Below, piece after piece: positions 10,901 to 20,673 of a stretch of DNA of 64,000 bases. The translations under genes were made by a program, and so were the position numbers. Within the stretch, counting starts at the first letter, position 1. Each line of letters starts with the position of its first letter. A model generated the notes under the pieces. It saw nothing but the letters and a program-made list of their open reading frames with translations, searched no databases and was not told where the DNA came from. The stretch is from Rugalucina vietnamica (lineage: Eukaryota; Mollusca; Bivalvia; Lucinida; Lucinidae), in contig OZ024871.1 of assembly GCA_964017185.1 (NCBI GenBank), forward strand, positions 23,908,488 to 23,972,487. The letters run 5' to 3'.

Positions 10901-12456
10901 TGCGCCTTTGTTATGGCATATTATGATGTTATACAGATTGTTGCTTTTCTGATGAGGCGGCTCAAATGAGAACCTGAATCGGTGGCTGTGAAGAAAATTA
11001 TTGTTGTATACTAAAAAGTGACAAGCACATTTAAATCTGAAAATAATTGTTTCAACGGCAAAGTTTGTGCAACAAATCAATGTCCATAACATTATAAGGC
11101 ATGGTAAATTGCACATACACTAGTTTATAGTCTTCAGGTGGTAGAAATTTTTGTTTGTGGCACACATCTTCAAGGACCTGAAAGGCAAAAAGAGGTGCAT
11201 TGATTCATGAGGAAATCTGTCTTCCAGATGTGTATAGATAGACATTGTTAGCATTTTATAAATCAAGGTGGACAATCATGTAAAATTGATTTTTGTGCAC
11301 TAGAATTCGGACAGAATCAGTAAGCAAATCAGTCAAAAACTTCTCAAAATTGAATGAACTTTCATGAGGCAAAGTGCACATAGCCCGGGAAGCTCATACC
11401 CCGGGAAGCTACGCTCTAATCTGTTATACTACAGTTAATTTTATGCACCCAAGTATTTGACAGATTACCCCAAGTAACCTATTTTTAAAATGAAAATATA
11501 ACCACCAAACTAAACCAATACAGCTCATAATGTTAGGATGATTTGACCTGAACCACTTTTACAGACTCAGAACTGAGTGGTTAACCATTAATCAGATGGT
11601 CAGTCAGTAGCATAGAAGCTTTGCCTGGAGGCACAAGCAGCCCATCTATTGCTTTAGGCCCCAATGGGCGTGGGCCCATATTCCCACCCCACCACCCTAT
11701 TGGAAATAAGCCTTCAGGCGTTCATCTTTTTTCATGTCTCATACACTTGGGCACCGTTCTGCTAGCGGCACCAGGCTTGGTCACTTCCAGAGACAGATGT
11801 TATTTATAGAAATCAGGGAAACCCAATGTGCTTATGTCCTCGAAGTTCGGTTATGCCAGTATATTTTAGATTAATTTATAATGGTGTCTTTCAAAAATGT
11901 CTTTATATATATTTTAGATTAATTTATTCATAACATTTAACTGTGATAGACAATGTGCTTTTGTGCTTTATACTTTTTATGTTTCTATATATGTGTGTAT
12001 GTATGTATGTATGTGTTGATCTTACCGAATAAATAATAAAATATCAATCAATCAATGAAGTAACTGCATGTATATGAATAGTTCTAGAAAAAGAACCGAT
12101 CAATTTCGTATTCACTACACTAGTATAAGAACAACATATTTCCCCATTTTGAAGGATTCACCATTTAAGAAATATTATTGTAACTTTTCTGCAAAAATTG
12201 ACTCACCTCTTCTCTCATAAAGATACACACAGGCTGAATGGATGGAACTTGAGAAAAAAATCACAGATACACCACAGTGCAGTGCAGTGGCCACTGTGAA
12301 TCTCTACTACAAAAATTCATGATTTTGAAATCACTGACGGATAAAATTCTATATTAAGCCAAACATCGGTACACAAACCTGTAAAATCTTAGTGTTTGGC
12401 GTAACTTTAACATTCTGCCTTCGACCATTGGGACATAAAACTTGCAAAGTACTCAT
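3312..12456 (-). CDS. ASPSCR1: ASPSCR1/TUG orthologue, N-terminal 400 codons (8 exons), C-terminus off window
   Basis: TUG is a UBX-family adaptor. In vertebrates it tethers GLUT4 vesicles and binds the p97/VCP ATPase. Exons in transcription order are 12379-12456, 11119-11177, 10160-10375, 8807-8888, 4898-4971, 4228-4655, 3808-3926 and 3312-3455. All phases agree and the lengths sum to 1200 nt. Residues 1-95 match the N-terminal TUG ubiquitin-like domain, with the cores LCPNGRR and RYANLSNNAKLELV. Residues 95-170 contain IALQLEGGDRLQ, IQPVCIYMREE and LRSLGLTGGKAVIR, all family hallmarks. Exon 6 encodes a Q/S/P-rich linker, and exon 7 contains the acidic LNIPGVEIYTPDDF segment. The UBX domain expected near the C-terminus must lie to the left of the window. 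The start is an ATG with no other candidate upstream in frame. Bivalve function is inferred from orthology. Confidence 0.95.
3808..3926 (-). CDS. ASPSCR1: ASPSCR1 coding exon 7
   Basis: It is 119 nt, with acceptor tttgacag and donor GTATGA. The first two bases complete a Val codon begun in exon 6. The protein is QEQREAAARLRSLNIPGVEI and on to DDFNDLTPEQQQ, resembling the segment before the UBX region in TUG proteins. Confidence 0.9.
4228..4655 (-). CDS. ASPSCR1: ASPSCR1 coding exon 6, low-complexity linker
   Basis: It is 428 nt, with acceptor ttatttcag and donor GTACCC. It opens with LIHRPVEDEVLAQISGKLE, completing the second ubiquitin-like region. It then encodes a Gln/Ser/Pro/Glu-rich linker, probably disordered. 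Confidence 0.92.
4898..4971 (-). CDS. ASPSCR1: ASPSCR1 coding exon 5
   Basis: It is 74 nt, with acceptor ttcatag and donor GTAGGT. It encodes VIGEESLKETQLRSLGLTGG and on to KAVIR. The SLGLTGG core is diagnostic of the TUG family. Confidence 0.95.
6356..7018. mobile_element. hAT-like non-autonomous element with tandem-repeat ends
   Basis: The flanks carry identical 8-bp direct repeats ATGACTAT at 6348-6355 and 7019-7026. The left end (6361-6441) is about five copies of GGGTCAACTCGGCC-type units. The right end (6941-7013) is the same array in inverse orientation. The 8-bp duplication is typical of hAT elements. The centre (~500 bp) has no coding sequence. Confidence 0.8.
7948..7989. repeat. 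(CT)n microsatellite
   Basis: An almost pure CT dinucleotide tract of about 42 bp with one TTT interruption, inside ASPSCR1 intron 4. Confidence 0.95.
8807..8888 (-). CDS. ASPSCR1: ASPSCR1 coding exon 4
   Basis: It is 82 nt, with acceptor tttttttag and donor GTGAGA. It encodes PHKGVLTRVDSSQVPSIQPV and on to CIYMREE, the PVCVYTR-like strand of the family. A partial copy of this exon with its donor lies at 12207-12251. Confidence 0.95.
8994..9166 (+). mobile_element. PAL MITE copy 2, truncated
   Basis: The unique arm is present (agaccaggtctgatacaaac, tagaagcttgaaatttc), followed by the first half of the central hairpin. The copy breaks off at ggcttcgcgcat, with no terminal ggctca. Confidence 0.8.
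9902..10135 (-). mobile_element. PAL MITE copy 3
   Basis: It contains the hairpin gatcagctgtgcag ... catagctgatc and the arm caggccggtttgtg, and ends ttgcggctca. The right end is about 24 bp from the donor side of ASPSCR1 exon 3. Confidence 0.85.
10160..10375 (-). CDS. ASPSCR1: ASPSCR1 coding exon 3
   Basis: It is 216 nt, with acceptor ttatttag and donor GTAAGT. It encodes GRKTLDVTLAVRYANLSNNA and continues through IALQLEGGDRLQHSF to VLLHWENVP. PAL elements bound it on both sides. Confidence 0.96.
10386..10628 (-). mobile_element. PAL MITE copy 4
   Basis: It starts tgagccacatcatgag, has the hairpin gatcagcttcgcagt ... cagctgatcagcgcc and ends cacagctca. It begins about 10 bp upstream of ASPSCR1 exon 3. 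Confidence 0.85.
10723..10965 (+). mobile_element. PAL MITE copy 5
   Basis: The arm ccaggtccgacacaaac and tagaagtttaagattttc is followed by the hairpin (gctgatcagcttcgcgg) and the end gatgaggcggctcaa. It lies in ASPSCR1 intron 2. Confidence 0.85.
11119..11177 (-). CDS. ASPSCR1: ASPSCR1 coding exon 2
   Basis: It is 59 nt, encoding VLEDVCHKQKFLPPEDYKL. I chose the donor GTATGT over the overlapping GTGTAT two bases earlier. Only this choice keeps exon 3 in frame, and it is the better consensus. Confidence 0.93.
11600..12057 (+). other. Possible 3' end of a retroelement
   Basis: A stretch unlike its surroundings ends in aataaataataaaatatc and a short (AATC)n tail near 12045-12057. Bivalve non-LTR elements and SINEs often end this way. 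No reverse transcriptase sequence remains, so the assignment is weak. Confidence 0.3.
12207..12251 (-). pseudogene. Out-of-order partial copy of ASPSCR1 exon 4
   Basis: It repeats the 3' half of exon 4 (coding VPSIQPVCIFMREE) together with its GTGAG donor. It differs at only a few bases but lacks the upstream half and the acceptor. It lies in intron 1, ahead of exons 2 and 3, so it cannot replace exon 4 in collinear splicing. Joined to exon 1 at the nearby caag, it would be out of frame. Confidence 0.8.
12379..12456 (-). CDS. ASPSCR1: ASPSCR1 coding exon 1
   Basis: It has 26 codons, MSTLQVLCPNGRRQNVKVTP and on to ILQ, followed by the donor GTTTGT. It matches the N-terminal strand pair of the TUG ubiquitin-like domain. 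Confidence 0.95.
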
Positions 12457-12503
12457 TTTTAACAGACAGTTTGCAAGTCACTGAAAATGCTACTTTCGGT
12501 TTC

Positions 12504-12512
12504 ACCGGAAAT
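12504..12512. promoter_or_regulatory. Possible ETS-type site upstream of ASPSCR1
   Basis: ACCGGAAAT lies about 50 bp upstream of the ASPSCR1 ATG and resembles the ETS/GABP consensus common in housekeeping promoters. Only the match and its position support it. No TATA box was seen. Confidence 0.25.
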
Positions 12513-12599
12513 GCTTTAGAGCGTAAGCGGCGTGTTGCAAAGTTGTTACGCGAAGGCACCACTATCTGCTATTTCAGGTCAGGTCAGTTTAACTGCTAC

Positions 12600-15500
12600 T
12601 GTAACATGTAATCAGTACTACCTGTTGTCATGCGGTGCAGATGGGGCTCGTTAGCCTTGGAAGGCAACTCATCTAGGAGTTAAGCTAGTTCTCTACACAA
12701 AAATCTAGCTGGGCAGGGGGAACTCATTAGTCTTGGTTGACAGTCCTCCTAGGAGTTTACAGGTCTCTAAACAAAACCTAAGGAAGGGTAGATGGAGCTC
12801 TTCAGCTGTGGCCAGCAATTCATCTAGGAGAAGGAAACTCCAAAATCAAACCTGTGTGTCTGGATATGCCTAGTCCAGATATGCAAAGACTGTTTCGGTA
12901 GATGGAGCGGAAGAAATCACCTGATTCAACGGTTCAGAAAGCGATACAGCAACATGTTGTGGAACATGCAGAGCGTGACAAGGCACTAAAGATGTTACGG
13001 TCATCCACTGCATCCAAACCCAACTCCAGACGTCTTGACCTGTGTCTTGCCTTTGGGCGCAGCTGGGCGAGGACTAGAGAGTGAGGTTGACGTTGCGCAC
13101 CTCTTCCTCACTATAATCCAATTTCATAGCGCATGTCATCTTATTTCTCAACACACAAGCACTTGCATACACAACAATTTCATCACACTTGCACCCACAT
13201 ACCTACAAAGTCCTGTGGCGATGGGCGAGTGGCGAAGCAGCAGGTGTAGGACACACTGGGAGCTGTAGTTGCAGACCTGCACACAGGCGGCTCAGTTCTA
13301 ATGGTCGCTTTCTGTGAGGAGAAGCAGTAAGCAGAATTCGGCAGTCGGCTGAGCGACTGAGCAGACCTATTTAGGACCGCACTGCTCACCCCCGTAGCAT
13401 GGGGAAGGGGCTAGAAAAGGTGCCCTAAACAATTGCCTGCTTCAAACCCCCTGGCTGGTTAACCGCGATCAGCGGGGATCCCCTTAAGCGGTCGAAATAC
13501 AAAGAAAAAAGCTAGAGTAATTCCCTTACGTATTGGCGCATGGAATGTGCGTACTTTAATGGACAATGCTGGGTCAGATAGACCACAGCGTAGAACGGCC
13601 CTTGTGGGCAGAGAACTTGGGAGGTATGATATACAGATAGCTGCATTGAGTGAGACTCGGTTCGCAGATGTTGGGGAGATCAAAGAAGTTGGTGCTGGAT
13701 ACACCTTCTTCTGGAGTGGACGCAAAAGTGAAGAGAGGCGTGAAGCAGGAGTTGGCTTTGCCATCAAAACAGAACTTGTTGGTAAGCTGTCAGGATTGCC
13801 AAAAGGCATTAATGACCGTCTAATGACATTGAGACTTCCTCTGTCAGGCAATAAACATGCAACTATTGTCAGTGCTTATGCACCCACAATGACCAATCCA
13901 GATGAGGTCAAGGACAAGTTCTATGATGACCTAGACAATGTTATTTCTGCAACACCCCGCACAGACAAGCTTATCCTTCTTGGCGACTTTAATGCCAGAG
14001 TGGGTACAGACCACCAGACCTGGGAAGGAGTTATAGGTCCAGAAGGGGTTGGAAAGTGCAACAGCAATGGTCTCTTGCTTCTCAGGAAGTGTGCTGAACA
14101 TGACCTTCTAATCACCAACACAGTCTTCCGTCTACCTAATAGGAACAAAACATCCTGGATGCATCCCCGTTCCAAACACTGGCATCTCATAGACTATGTC
14201 ATAGTGCGGAGAACAGACAGGCAGGATGTTAAAGTGACAAAGACTATGTGTGGTGCAGACTGCTGGACAGATCATAGACTGGTTGTCAGCAAACTCAACC
14301 TAAGAATACAGCCTGCGAGGCGACCTCAAGGCAAGAAAGCTCCTAAGAGACTGGATGTCTCAAAGCTGAATAAAGACAGCATGAGACAAGATTTCTTAAC
14401 AGACATTTGCAACCAACTGGATGCAATGAATCTCAGTTCAGAGGACCCCGAAGAAAACTGGACAGTTTTCCATAAAACAGTTCCTTCTTCAGCTGCAAGC
14501 ACCTTAGGCCATCCATCTCGCAAACATCAAGACTGGTTTGATGAGAATGATGACGAAATTCAGAGGCTTCTTGAAGAAAAGCACCGATTGCACAAGGCAC
14601 ATCAAGATGATACTAGCTCAGTATCAAAGAAAGCAGCCTACAGCAACATTTGTAAGACAGTCCAGACCAAGCTTAGGGACATGCAAGATTCCTGGCTGAG
14701 GAAGAAAACAGAAGAAATTCAGTCTTTTGCGGATAGAAAGGACATGAAGAAATTTCATGATGCACTGAAAACCATTTATGGTCCAAAGAGTTCTGGAGCC
14801 ACCACATTGCTCAGTGCAGATGGAAACACTCTTCTCACAGATAAAGAAGCTATCTTGGAAAGGTGGGCAGAACACTTCAATAGTGTGCTTAATCGACCAT
14901 CAAGCATCAATGAGGATGCAATCGACAGACTCCCACAGATAGAGTGCAATGTTCTGTTAGATGAATTTCCTACCGTTACGGAAACAAGAAAAGCAGTTCA
15001 ACAACTATCATCTGGCAAAGCCCCAGGTGCAGATGCAATTCCTGCCGAAGTTTACAAGGCTGGGGGGCTACCCATGGCAGAGAAACTGACAGAGTTGTTT
15101 CACTGTATGTGGAGAAAGGAGGCTATCCCACAAGAATTTAAGGATGCATCCATAATCCACCTATACAAGCGGAAAGGAAATCCTCAAGTCTGTGACAATC
15201 ACAGAGGCATCTCCCTCCTATCAATTGCTGGGAAGATACTTGCAAAAATTCTGTTGAATCGTCTGAATGTTCATCTTGATCAGACGGGACTTATCCCAGA
15301 AAGTCAATGTGGATTCAGAAAAGACAGAGGGACAATAGACATGATATTCACAGCAAGACAGCTTCAGGAGAAATGCCAAGAACAGAATGTAGATCTATAC
15401 ATGACGTTTGTTGACCTCACCAAAGCTTTTGACACTGTTAGTCGTGATGGACTCTGGAAAATCATGGCCAAGTTTGGCTGTCCACCCAGATTCATAGCAA

Positions 15501-16774
15501 TGGTGCGGCAGTTTCATGATGGCATGCAGGCACGTGTGCAAAATGATGAAGAGTTCTCTGAACCATTTGAAGTAACAAATGGGGTCAAACAAGGCTGTGT
15601 TCTGGCACCAACACTGTTCAGCATGATGTTTTCTGCCATGCTTATGGATGCTTTTCAGGACAGTGACACTGGTTTTCCAATCAGGTACCGTTTTGATGGC
15701 AACATATTCAACCTCAGAAGGTTGCAAGCCAAAACTAAGGTCCAGACTGATGCGCTAGATGAGCTCCTCTATGCAGATGATATGGATAAGAATGCCAGCA
15801 CAGAGGCAAAAATGCAAAGAGCCATGGATCAAGTCTCACAGTCATGTGATAACTATGATCTCACAATCAGCACAAAAAAGACAGAGGTTGTACACCAACC
15901 AGCGCCCGGAAAGCCATATAATGAACCAACCATCACTGTGAATGGGCAAAAACTGAAAGTTGTTGACAAGTTCACCTACCTGGGAAGCACTCTCTCCAGA
16001 GCAGTGCATATTGATGATGAGATCACTGCCAGAATTGCAAAGGCTAGTGTGGCATTCGGCCGACTCCGTGCAAATGTCTGGGAGCGAAATGGAATCAAGC
16101 TTGACACCAAGCTGAAAGTCTACAAGGCTGTGGTACTGCCAACCCTCTTGTATGCATGTGAGACCTGGACAGTATACCAACGCCATGCAAAGAGACTTAA
16201 CCATTTCCACTTAAGCTGTTTGAGAAAGTTGTTAAAAATCAAGTGGCAGGACAAGATTCCAGACACAGAGGTCCTGACGAAAGCAGGGATGCAAAGCATG
16301 CATACAGTCTTAAAGCTAGCACAGCTAAGATGGACTGGCCATGTTATAAGAATGCCTGATGCGCGACTTCCAAAGAAAGTTTTCTATGGAGAACTACAGG
16401 AGGGAAAGCGCTCTCAAGGTGGCCAGAAGAAACGCTACAAAGACACCCTCAAAGCCTCTCTGAAGGATTTCGAAATACCAATGGGGTCCTGGGAACAGAC
16501 TGCACAGGAACGATCAAAGTGGCGAGGTCTCATCAACAAAGGAGCAGCTCTTTATGAAAAGAAGAGAATCTGTGAAGCTGAAAGAAAGCGAAGAGAGCGC
16601 AAAGCCAAAACAAATGTGCCACCATCAGACTCTATGACATTGACTTGCTCTACTTGCAACCGACAGTTTAGAGCCAGAATTGGCCTAGTCAGCCATCAAA
16701 GAACTCACCAACACACATCAGCACTATTCAAGAAATAATGATGGTCTTTCTCATTAGTGAGAGACGAACTATCA
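12600..16774 (+). mobile_element. Full-length or near full-length non-LTR retrotransposon (APE-type LINE)
   Basis: The single large ORF is preceded by about 0.9 kb of leader. The leader includes a short ORF at 12904-13084 (MERKKSPDSTVQKAIQQHVV and on). It is followed by a short tail with the inverted motif tctttctcattagtgagaga. Both ends are approximate because no flanking duplication was found. The element points away from ASPSCR1, and its leader begins within about 150 bp of the ASPSCR1 start codon. Confidence 0.75.
13547..16738 (+). CDS. LINE ORF2: APE endonuclease - reverse transcriptase - C2H2 zinc finger
   Basis: This enzyme nicks target DNA and reverse-transcribes its own RNA. The frame is open from 13463 with no stop to 16736 and no ATG before 13559. 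The listed start is a GTG inside the conserved AWNVRTL motif, so true initiation is unclear and may lie upstream. Numbered from that GTG, the endonuclease motifs are SETR 35-38, GDFNARVG 146-153 and the DHR motif at 242. Reverse-transcriptase blocks run from about 490, including GFRKDRG, FVDLTKAFDTV, GVKQGCVLAPTLF and YADD at 742-745. A CxxC...HxxxH finger occupies 1034-1054. The ~1063-codon length is normal for a non-LTR ORF2, and the lack of stops or frameshifts suggests recent activity. The clade cannot be fixed by eye. Confidence 0.95.
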   Translation: MRTLMDNAGSDRPQRRTALVGRELGRYDIQIAALSETRFADVGEIKEVGAGYTFFWSGRKSEERREAGVGFAIKTELVGKLSGLPKGINDRLMTLRLPLSGNKHATIVSAYAPTMTNPDEVKDKFYDDLDNVISATPRTDKLILLGDFNARVGTDHQTWEGVIGPEGVGKCNSNGLLLLRKCAEHDLLITNTVFRLPNRNKTSWMHPRSKHWHLIDYVIVRRTDRQDVKVTKTMCGADCWTDHRLVVSKLNLRIQPARRPQGKKAPKRLDVSKLNKDSMRQDFLTDICNQLDAMNLSSEDPEENWTVFHKTVPSSAASTLGHPSRKHQDWFDENDDEIQRLLEEKHRLHKAHQDDTSSVSKKAAYSNICKTVQTKLRDMQDSWLRKKTEEIQSFADRKDMKKFHDALKTIYGPKSSGATTLLSADGNTLLTDKEAILERWAEHFNSVLNRPSSINEDAIDRLPQIECNVLLDEFPTVTETRKAVQQLSSGKAPGADAIPAEVYKAGGLPMAEKLTELFHCMWRKEAIPQEFKDASIIHLYKRKGNPQVCDNHRGISLLSIAGKILAKILLNRLNVHLDQTGLIPESQCGFRKDRGTIDMIFTARQLQEKCQEQNVDLYMTFVDLTKAFDTVSRDGLWKIMAKFGCPPRFIAMVRQFHDGMQARVQNDEEFSEPFEVTNGVKQGCVLAPTLFSMMFSAMLMDAFQDSDTGFPIRYRFDGNIFNLRRLQAKTKVQTDALDELLYADDMDKNASTEAKMQRAMDQVSQSCDNYDLTISTKKTEVVHQPAPGKPYNEPTITVNGQKLKVVDKFTYLGSTLSRAVHIDDEITARIAKASVAFGRLRANVWERNGIKLDTKLKVYKAVVLPTLLYACETWTVYQRHAKRLNHFHLSCLRKLLKIKWQDKIPDTEVLTKAGMQSMHTVLKLAQLRWTGHVIRMPDARLPKKVFYGELQEGKRSQGGQKKRYKDTLKASLKDFEIPMGSWEQTAQERSKWRGLINKGAALYEKKRICEAERKRRERKAKTNVPPSDSMTLTCSTCNRQFRARIGLVSHQRTHQHTSALFKK

Positions 16775-17353
16775 TCTGCTATTCATAGCCTCTGTGGCAC
16801 TAAAGACTTGTACATAGGCTTGGGTGTCTCTTCTGGTGGTTATGTAACTAGAATCGAGTGTGCTTTCAAGATGATTTAATTTCGGTGGGGTATGAGAGCC
16901 CCAGCCGAGCCGAGCTGCCGAGCTTAGAATTTCGAATTCGTATTCTTGTCAAAGTTAAGGTTTAGATTTTACTAAAGATGATTTTGGTAATTCATATTCA
17001 CTAAATAAAAGCTTCAGCAATGGATAGTTCTTGAATTTCTGACAAAATTATAATTTTATCTTCTTTTTCACCTCGGTCAGGGGTATGAAAGACCCAGCAG
17101 CTGAAATAAATTCTAATTTCACTCAATTAGTTCATTTAGAGCAAACACATGTAAAACGGTGTATTTTGTAAATGATAGCCCACGGGTGGGTTCGCATAAC
17201 TTAAACGGTACTAAAAATAACAAAAAATCATTTTTTTTTTTTTTTTTGCCGAATGAAAATAAAAAGTAAAACTGAGTTCCTTTAAGAGCAGGGAAAACAT
17301 TAATGAGATGAGAAAGGGATGGGCCATACCGCGGTTTACAATATCCTTTTTAT

Positions 17354-17390
<37 letters not shown>
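16775..17390. other. Intergenic AT-rich stretch with poly-T
   Basis: No gene was seen. A run of T at about 17355-17390 abuts the head of the next repeat. Related tcataccccag... / ...ccctcatacc motifs occur on both sides of the 17.4-19.5 kb block. Confidence 0.5.
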
Positions 17391-17392
<2 letters not shown>

Positions 17393-18511
17393 CTCACCTG
17401 AGCCGAAGGCTCACAAGATGAGCTTATAGAATACCAATCAGTTCGGCGTCCGTCCGTCCGGCGTCCACAATTTCAAAGATCTTCTTCTCTGAAACCGCTT
17501 GGCCAATCAAACTGAAATTTTATATGGAGCATCCATGGGTAGAGGGAACGAAAGTTTGATCGCAAAATCCGGGTCACATGACCAAGATGGCCGCCACGCC
17601 CGTATATGGTAAAAACCACTAAAAAATCTTCTTCTCCATAACCAACGGGCCGATTTTCACGAAACTTTGTATGTAGCATTTGGAACTCCAGCCCATCATA
17701 GTTTGATCAAATGATGACCCTAGGATGACCTTGACCTATTTTACGGCAAGGTCAATTTTAGAAACATAGGCTTTTACATGGGAAAAAGTGAAAACTATGG
17801 ATTTTTTGAAAATTATTTCAGCTCGAGACCTGAAAAGTGGTAGATGCAAACAACTAATGGAATAAATGAAGGTATATGTTTAATTAAGGTCATCTCTTGA
17901 CCTTGGCCGGTCTGTTGTCCATACACACGTTTTAAAGATCTTCTTCTCTGAAACCACTTGGCCAGTGAAATTTTATGTGGAACATCCATGGGTAGGGGGA
18001 ACGAAAATTTGATCGCGAAATCCTGGTCACATGACCAAGATGGCCGCCACGCCCATATATGGTAAAAACCACTCAAAAATCTTCTCCAGAACCGGCAGAT
18101 GCAAACAACTAATAGAGTAGATGAAGGTATGTGATTAATTTAGATCAAGTTTATCTCTTGACCTTGGCAAGTCTGTCATCCACACACTTTTTCAAAGATC
18201 TTCTTTTCTGAAACCGCTTGGCCAATCAAAGTGAAATTTTATGTGGAGCATCCATGGGTAGGGGGAACGAAAGTTTGGTCGCGAAATCTGGGTCACATGA
18301 CCAAGATGGCCACCACGCCCATATATGGTAAAAAAAAACACTCAAAAATCTTCTTCCCCAGAACCGGCAGGCCTATTTTCACGAAACTGGGTATGTAGCA
18401 TTTGAGACTCCAGCCCATCATAGTTTGATCAAATGATGACCCTGGTCAAGGTAAATTTTGGAAACATAGGCGTTTACATGGAAAAAAATAACGCTCTATG
18501 ATTATTCAGAA

Positions 18512-18674
18512 GCCTCCGTGGCGCAGTGGTTAAGCCACTTGCCTTGTAAACCAGGGGTCGCAGGTTCGATCCCGGGCTTCTCCAGTCCTTCGGATTGAGA
18601 CTATAAACCGAGGTCCCGTCTCCATATGACCTTAGCTGTTGGTGGGACGTTAAACCCCAATCAATCAATCAATA
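18512..18674 (+). mobile_element. tRNA-derived SINE
   Basis: The 5' head is tRNA-like, with an A-box region tggcgcagtggttaagcc, a B box ggttcgatccc and a CTTGTAA anticodon-loop-like stretch. The body has tccttcggattgagactat and the conserved gttggtgggacgttaaac, then an (AATC)n tail. It is not a tRNA gene, because the tRNA part runs directly into the SINE body. Confidence 0.85.
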
Positions 18675-18813
18675 TTTTGAAAACTATTGCAGCCTGAGAC
18701 CTGAAAAGTGCAAACAACTAATGGAGTAGATGAAGACATGTGATTAATTTAGGTCAAGGTCAGTTTTGGAAACATGGGAAAAAGTGACAACTTAAGTCTG
18801 TTTCGTAGTGTGT

Positions 18814-19322
18814 GATAATGGTTTTTTGCAGATATTTTACAACTGTTCAAATATAGAAGAAATATTTTCTTGGCACAATTAAGCATCTAGTTTGTCGCAA
18901 ATTGTGCAGCAAAAATTTTGAAAATCGGTTGACAAATAAAAAAGTTCTGGTCAAAAACATTTTTGTATAGGGATTTCCTGTACAAAAATCTCATGGAAGG
19001 GAGGTAAATATTTTCCCGCAAAAATTTTGAATTCTAACTATTTAATCATGATTGCTCAAAATCATTATAAATTGATACAAAAGACATACCTGAGACAAAA
19101 TCTTCATGATCGGGTAAAAATTCTCGAAAAATATGCATTTTCATGATCATCGATTATCTCCCTTGCCAATGCAAAATCCCTATGCAAAATTCATTTTGGC
19201 CATAAAAAGTTTATTTGTTCACCGATTTTGTCCTATTAGGACAAACTAAGATCAAGATTTTGACATGAAAATAATTTTTCTGTCGTCCCCCATACAAAAA
19301 TTTTCTGCGAAAAACCATTATC
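18814..19322. mobile_element. Non-autonomous TIR element
   Basis: The left end GATAATGGTTTTTTGCAGA is matched by the inverted right end with one or two substitutions. The 509-bp interior has further inverted stretches (tgtacaaaaat / ttttgtataggg) but no ORF. Target duplication is unclear. Confidence 0.65.
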
Positions 19323-19505
19323 AGAGGCAAGTTTTTAGACAGTAGGTCTCAGGTAAGCGTTTACAGGACCAATGATCCTATGGAAACTATTGCAGCCATA
19401 GACCTGAAACATGACCACGATGGCCGTCATTCCCATATATGGTAAAAAACAACTACCACTTTGTCCAGTGACTGTACTTGTTGACTCTCAGGTGAGCGAT
19501 CGTTG

Positions 19506-19878
19506 CCCTTGGGCTACTTTTTTTTTCAACAAAAAAAAATAAATAAATAAACTAAATTTGTGTTATAATTTTGGAACTTAAATGCATTTTTGTTATTTTG
19601 ACAGAATATGTACACCATATGGTATGTTTATATTCATTATATTGATCATTACATAGAGAAACAGGTGGAATATCTCAGCTGGCCCTTTCATACCAGATCA
19701 AGAGGAAAATATCTCCAATGTTCGCTATTTAGCAAATTATTTGAAAAAATAGTCATACCATGAATTTAATTTTAACTGTTTTCTTTTTACTATGGGAATA
19801 TATTATTTTGTTCAATATATCCACTTATTATTGAAAAAATACGAATTCAAAATTCTCAGCTCTGCAGCTCGGGCTCTG

Positions 19879-19911
<33 letters not shown>

Positions 19912-20673
19912 TCATAGATTCAAAGAAAATAATCGACAGACATATAACCGAAGTCTGAACGGTCAATAGTCAGATAATGTCTATGAACTGTTCGTTACAT
20001 TATTTGATCTTTCCGAAATTAAGTCGCTTACAACGTCAAAAAATTGTTGTGTAATGAATTTTATCAACCACGAAAGTTACAGCTGATGTTATTTTAAAAT
20101 CGAGCATTTAATGTACGTGTTAAAAACACAGAAAATATTCTTTAGTGGGAACATATTATGCATCTGTTTGAAAGGGGTCAATTTACCCCTTAAACCCATA
20201 GAGATTTAAGAATAAACGAGGAATCTGGCTTCAAACAAGTTCGAGCTTTTGTAAAAAAATAATAATAATAAGTGTCAAACTGACAACGCAATTTGCAAGG
20301 GTGATACATACCGACTTTCACGGAAATCTGCGTTAAGAGAGAAAGGCATCGCGAGAATGAATGTGAATTTTAGGCCAAAACTCAAGAGAAAGAAGAATGA
20401 AAAATATGAACATGAAAAAATGACTCTGGCTATCCGCACGACGGTCGTGCCGATAACACTGCTTATCGGCACGAATCTCGTGTGGATAAGCGGCGTTATC
20501 CGCATGACAGGGAATTCGATATCCAAATGTTAAAAATGCGGATAGCCTCAGCCTGAAAAAATACGAATATTTTGAATACGGAAACGCATTCGAGTATTCG
20601 TTAAAAATTCAAATGTTCAAATTTTCGTTCCCATCCTTACTTTTTGTTGTTGCTTTTTTTTTTATTTCGTTTT
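19506..20673. other. Intergenic stretch without recognised gene
   Basis: AT-rich sequence with a poly-T run at about 19880-19910. A GC-richer hairpin cluster lies at 20420-20550 (ggctatccgcac ... gcggatagcc), probably a degraded palindromic element. No coding sequence is supported. Confidence 0.5.

Larger units (their letters stand above)
17391..19505 (+). repeat. AGCTCACC-family repeat, plus orientation, with two insertions
   Basis: The head is agctcacctgagccgaaggc and the tail near 19488 is ctcaggtgagcgatcg. The interior has three recognisable units, each with ttcaaagatcttcttctctg, ggccaat and gaccaagatggccgcc. A tRNA-derived SINE (18512-18674) and a TIR element (18814-19322) are inserted inside. 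Confidence 0.8.

Noticed and set aside
17813..18076. Minus-strand frames such as those at 17473-17679 and 26837-27058 that share the [12 protein letters not shown] pattern
   Set aside because: They are translations of AGCTCACC repeat units. The same pattern recurs in every unit and has no start or domain logic.
18512..18585. tRNA gene (Thr-like anticodon)
   Set aside because: It continues into a SINE body and (AATC)n tail, and similar heads occur elsewhere in the window.
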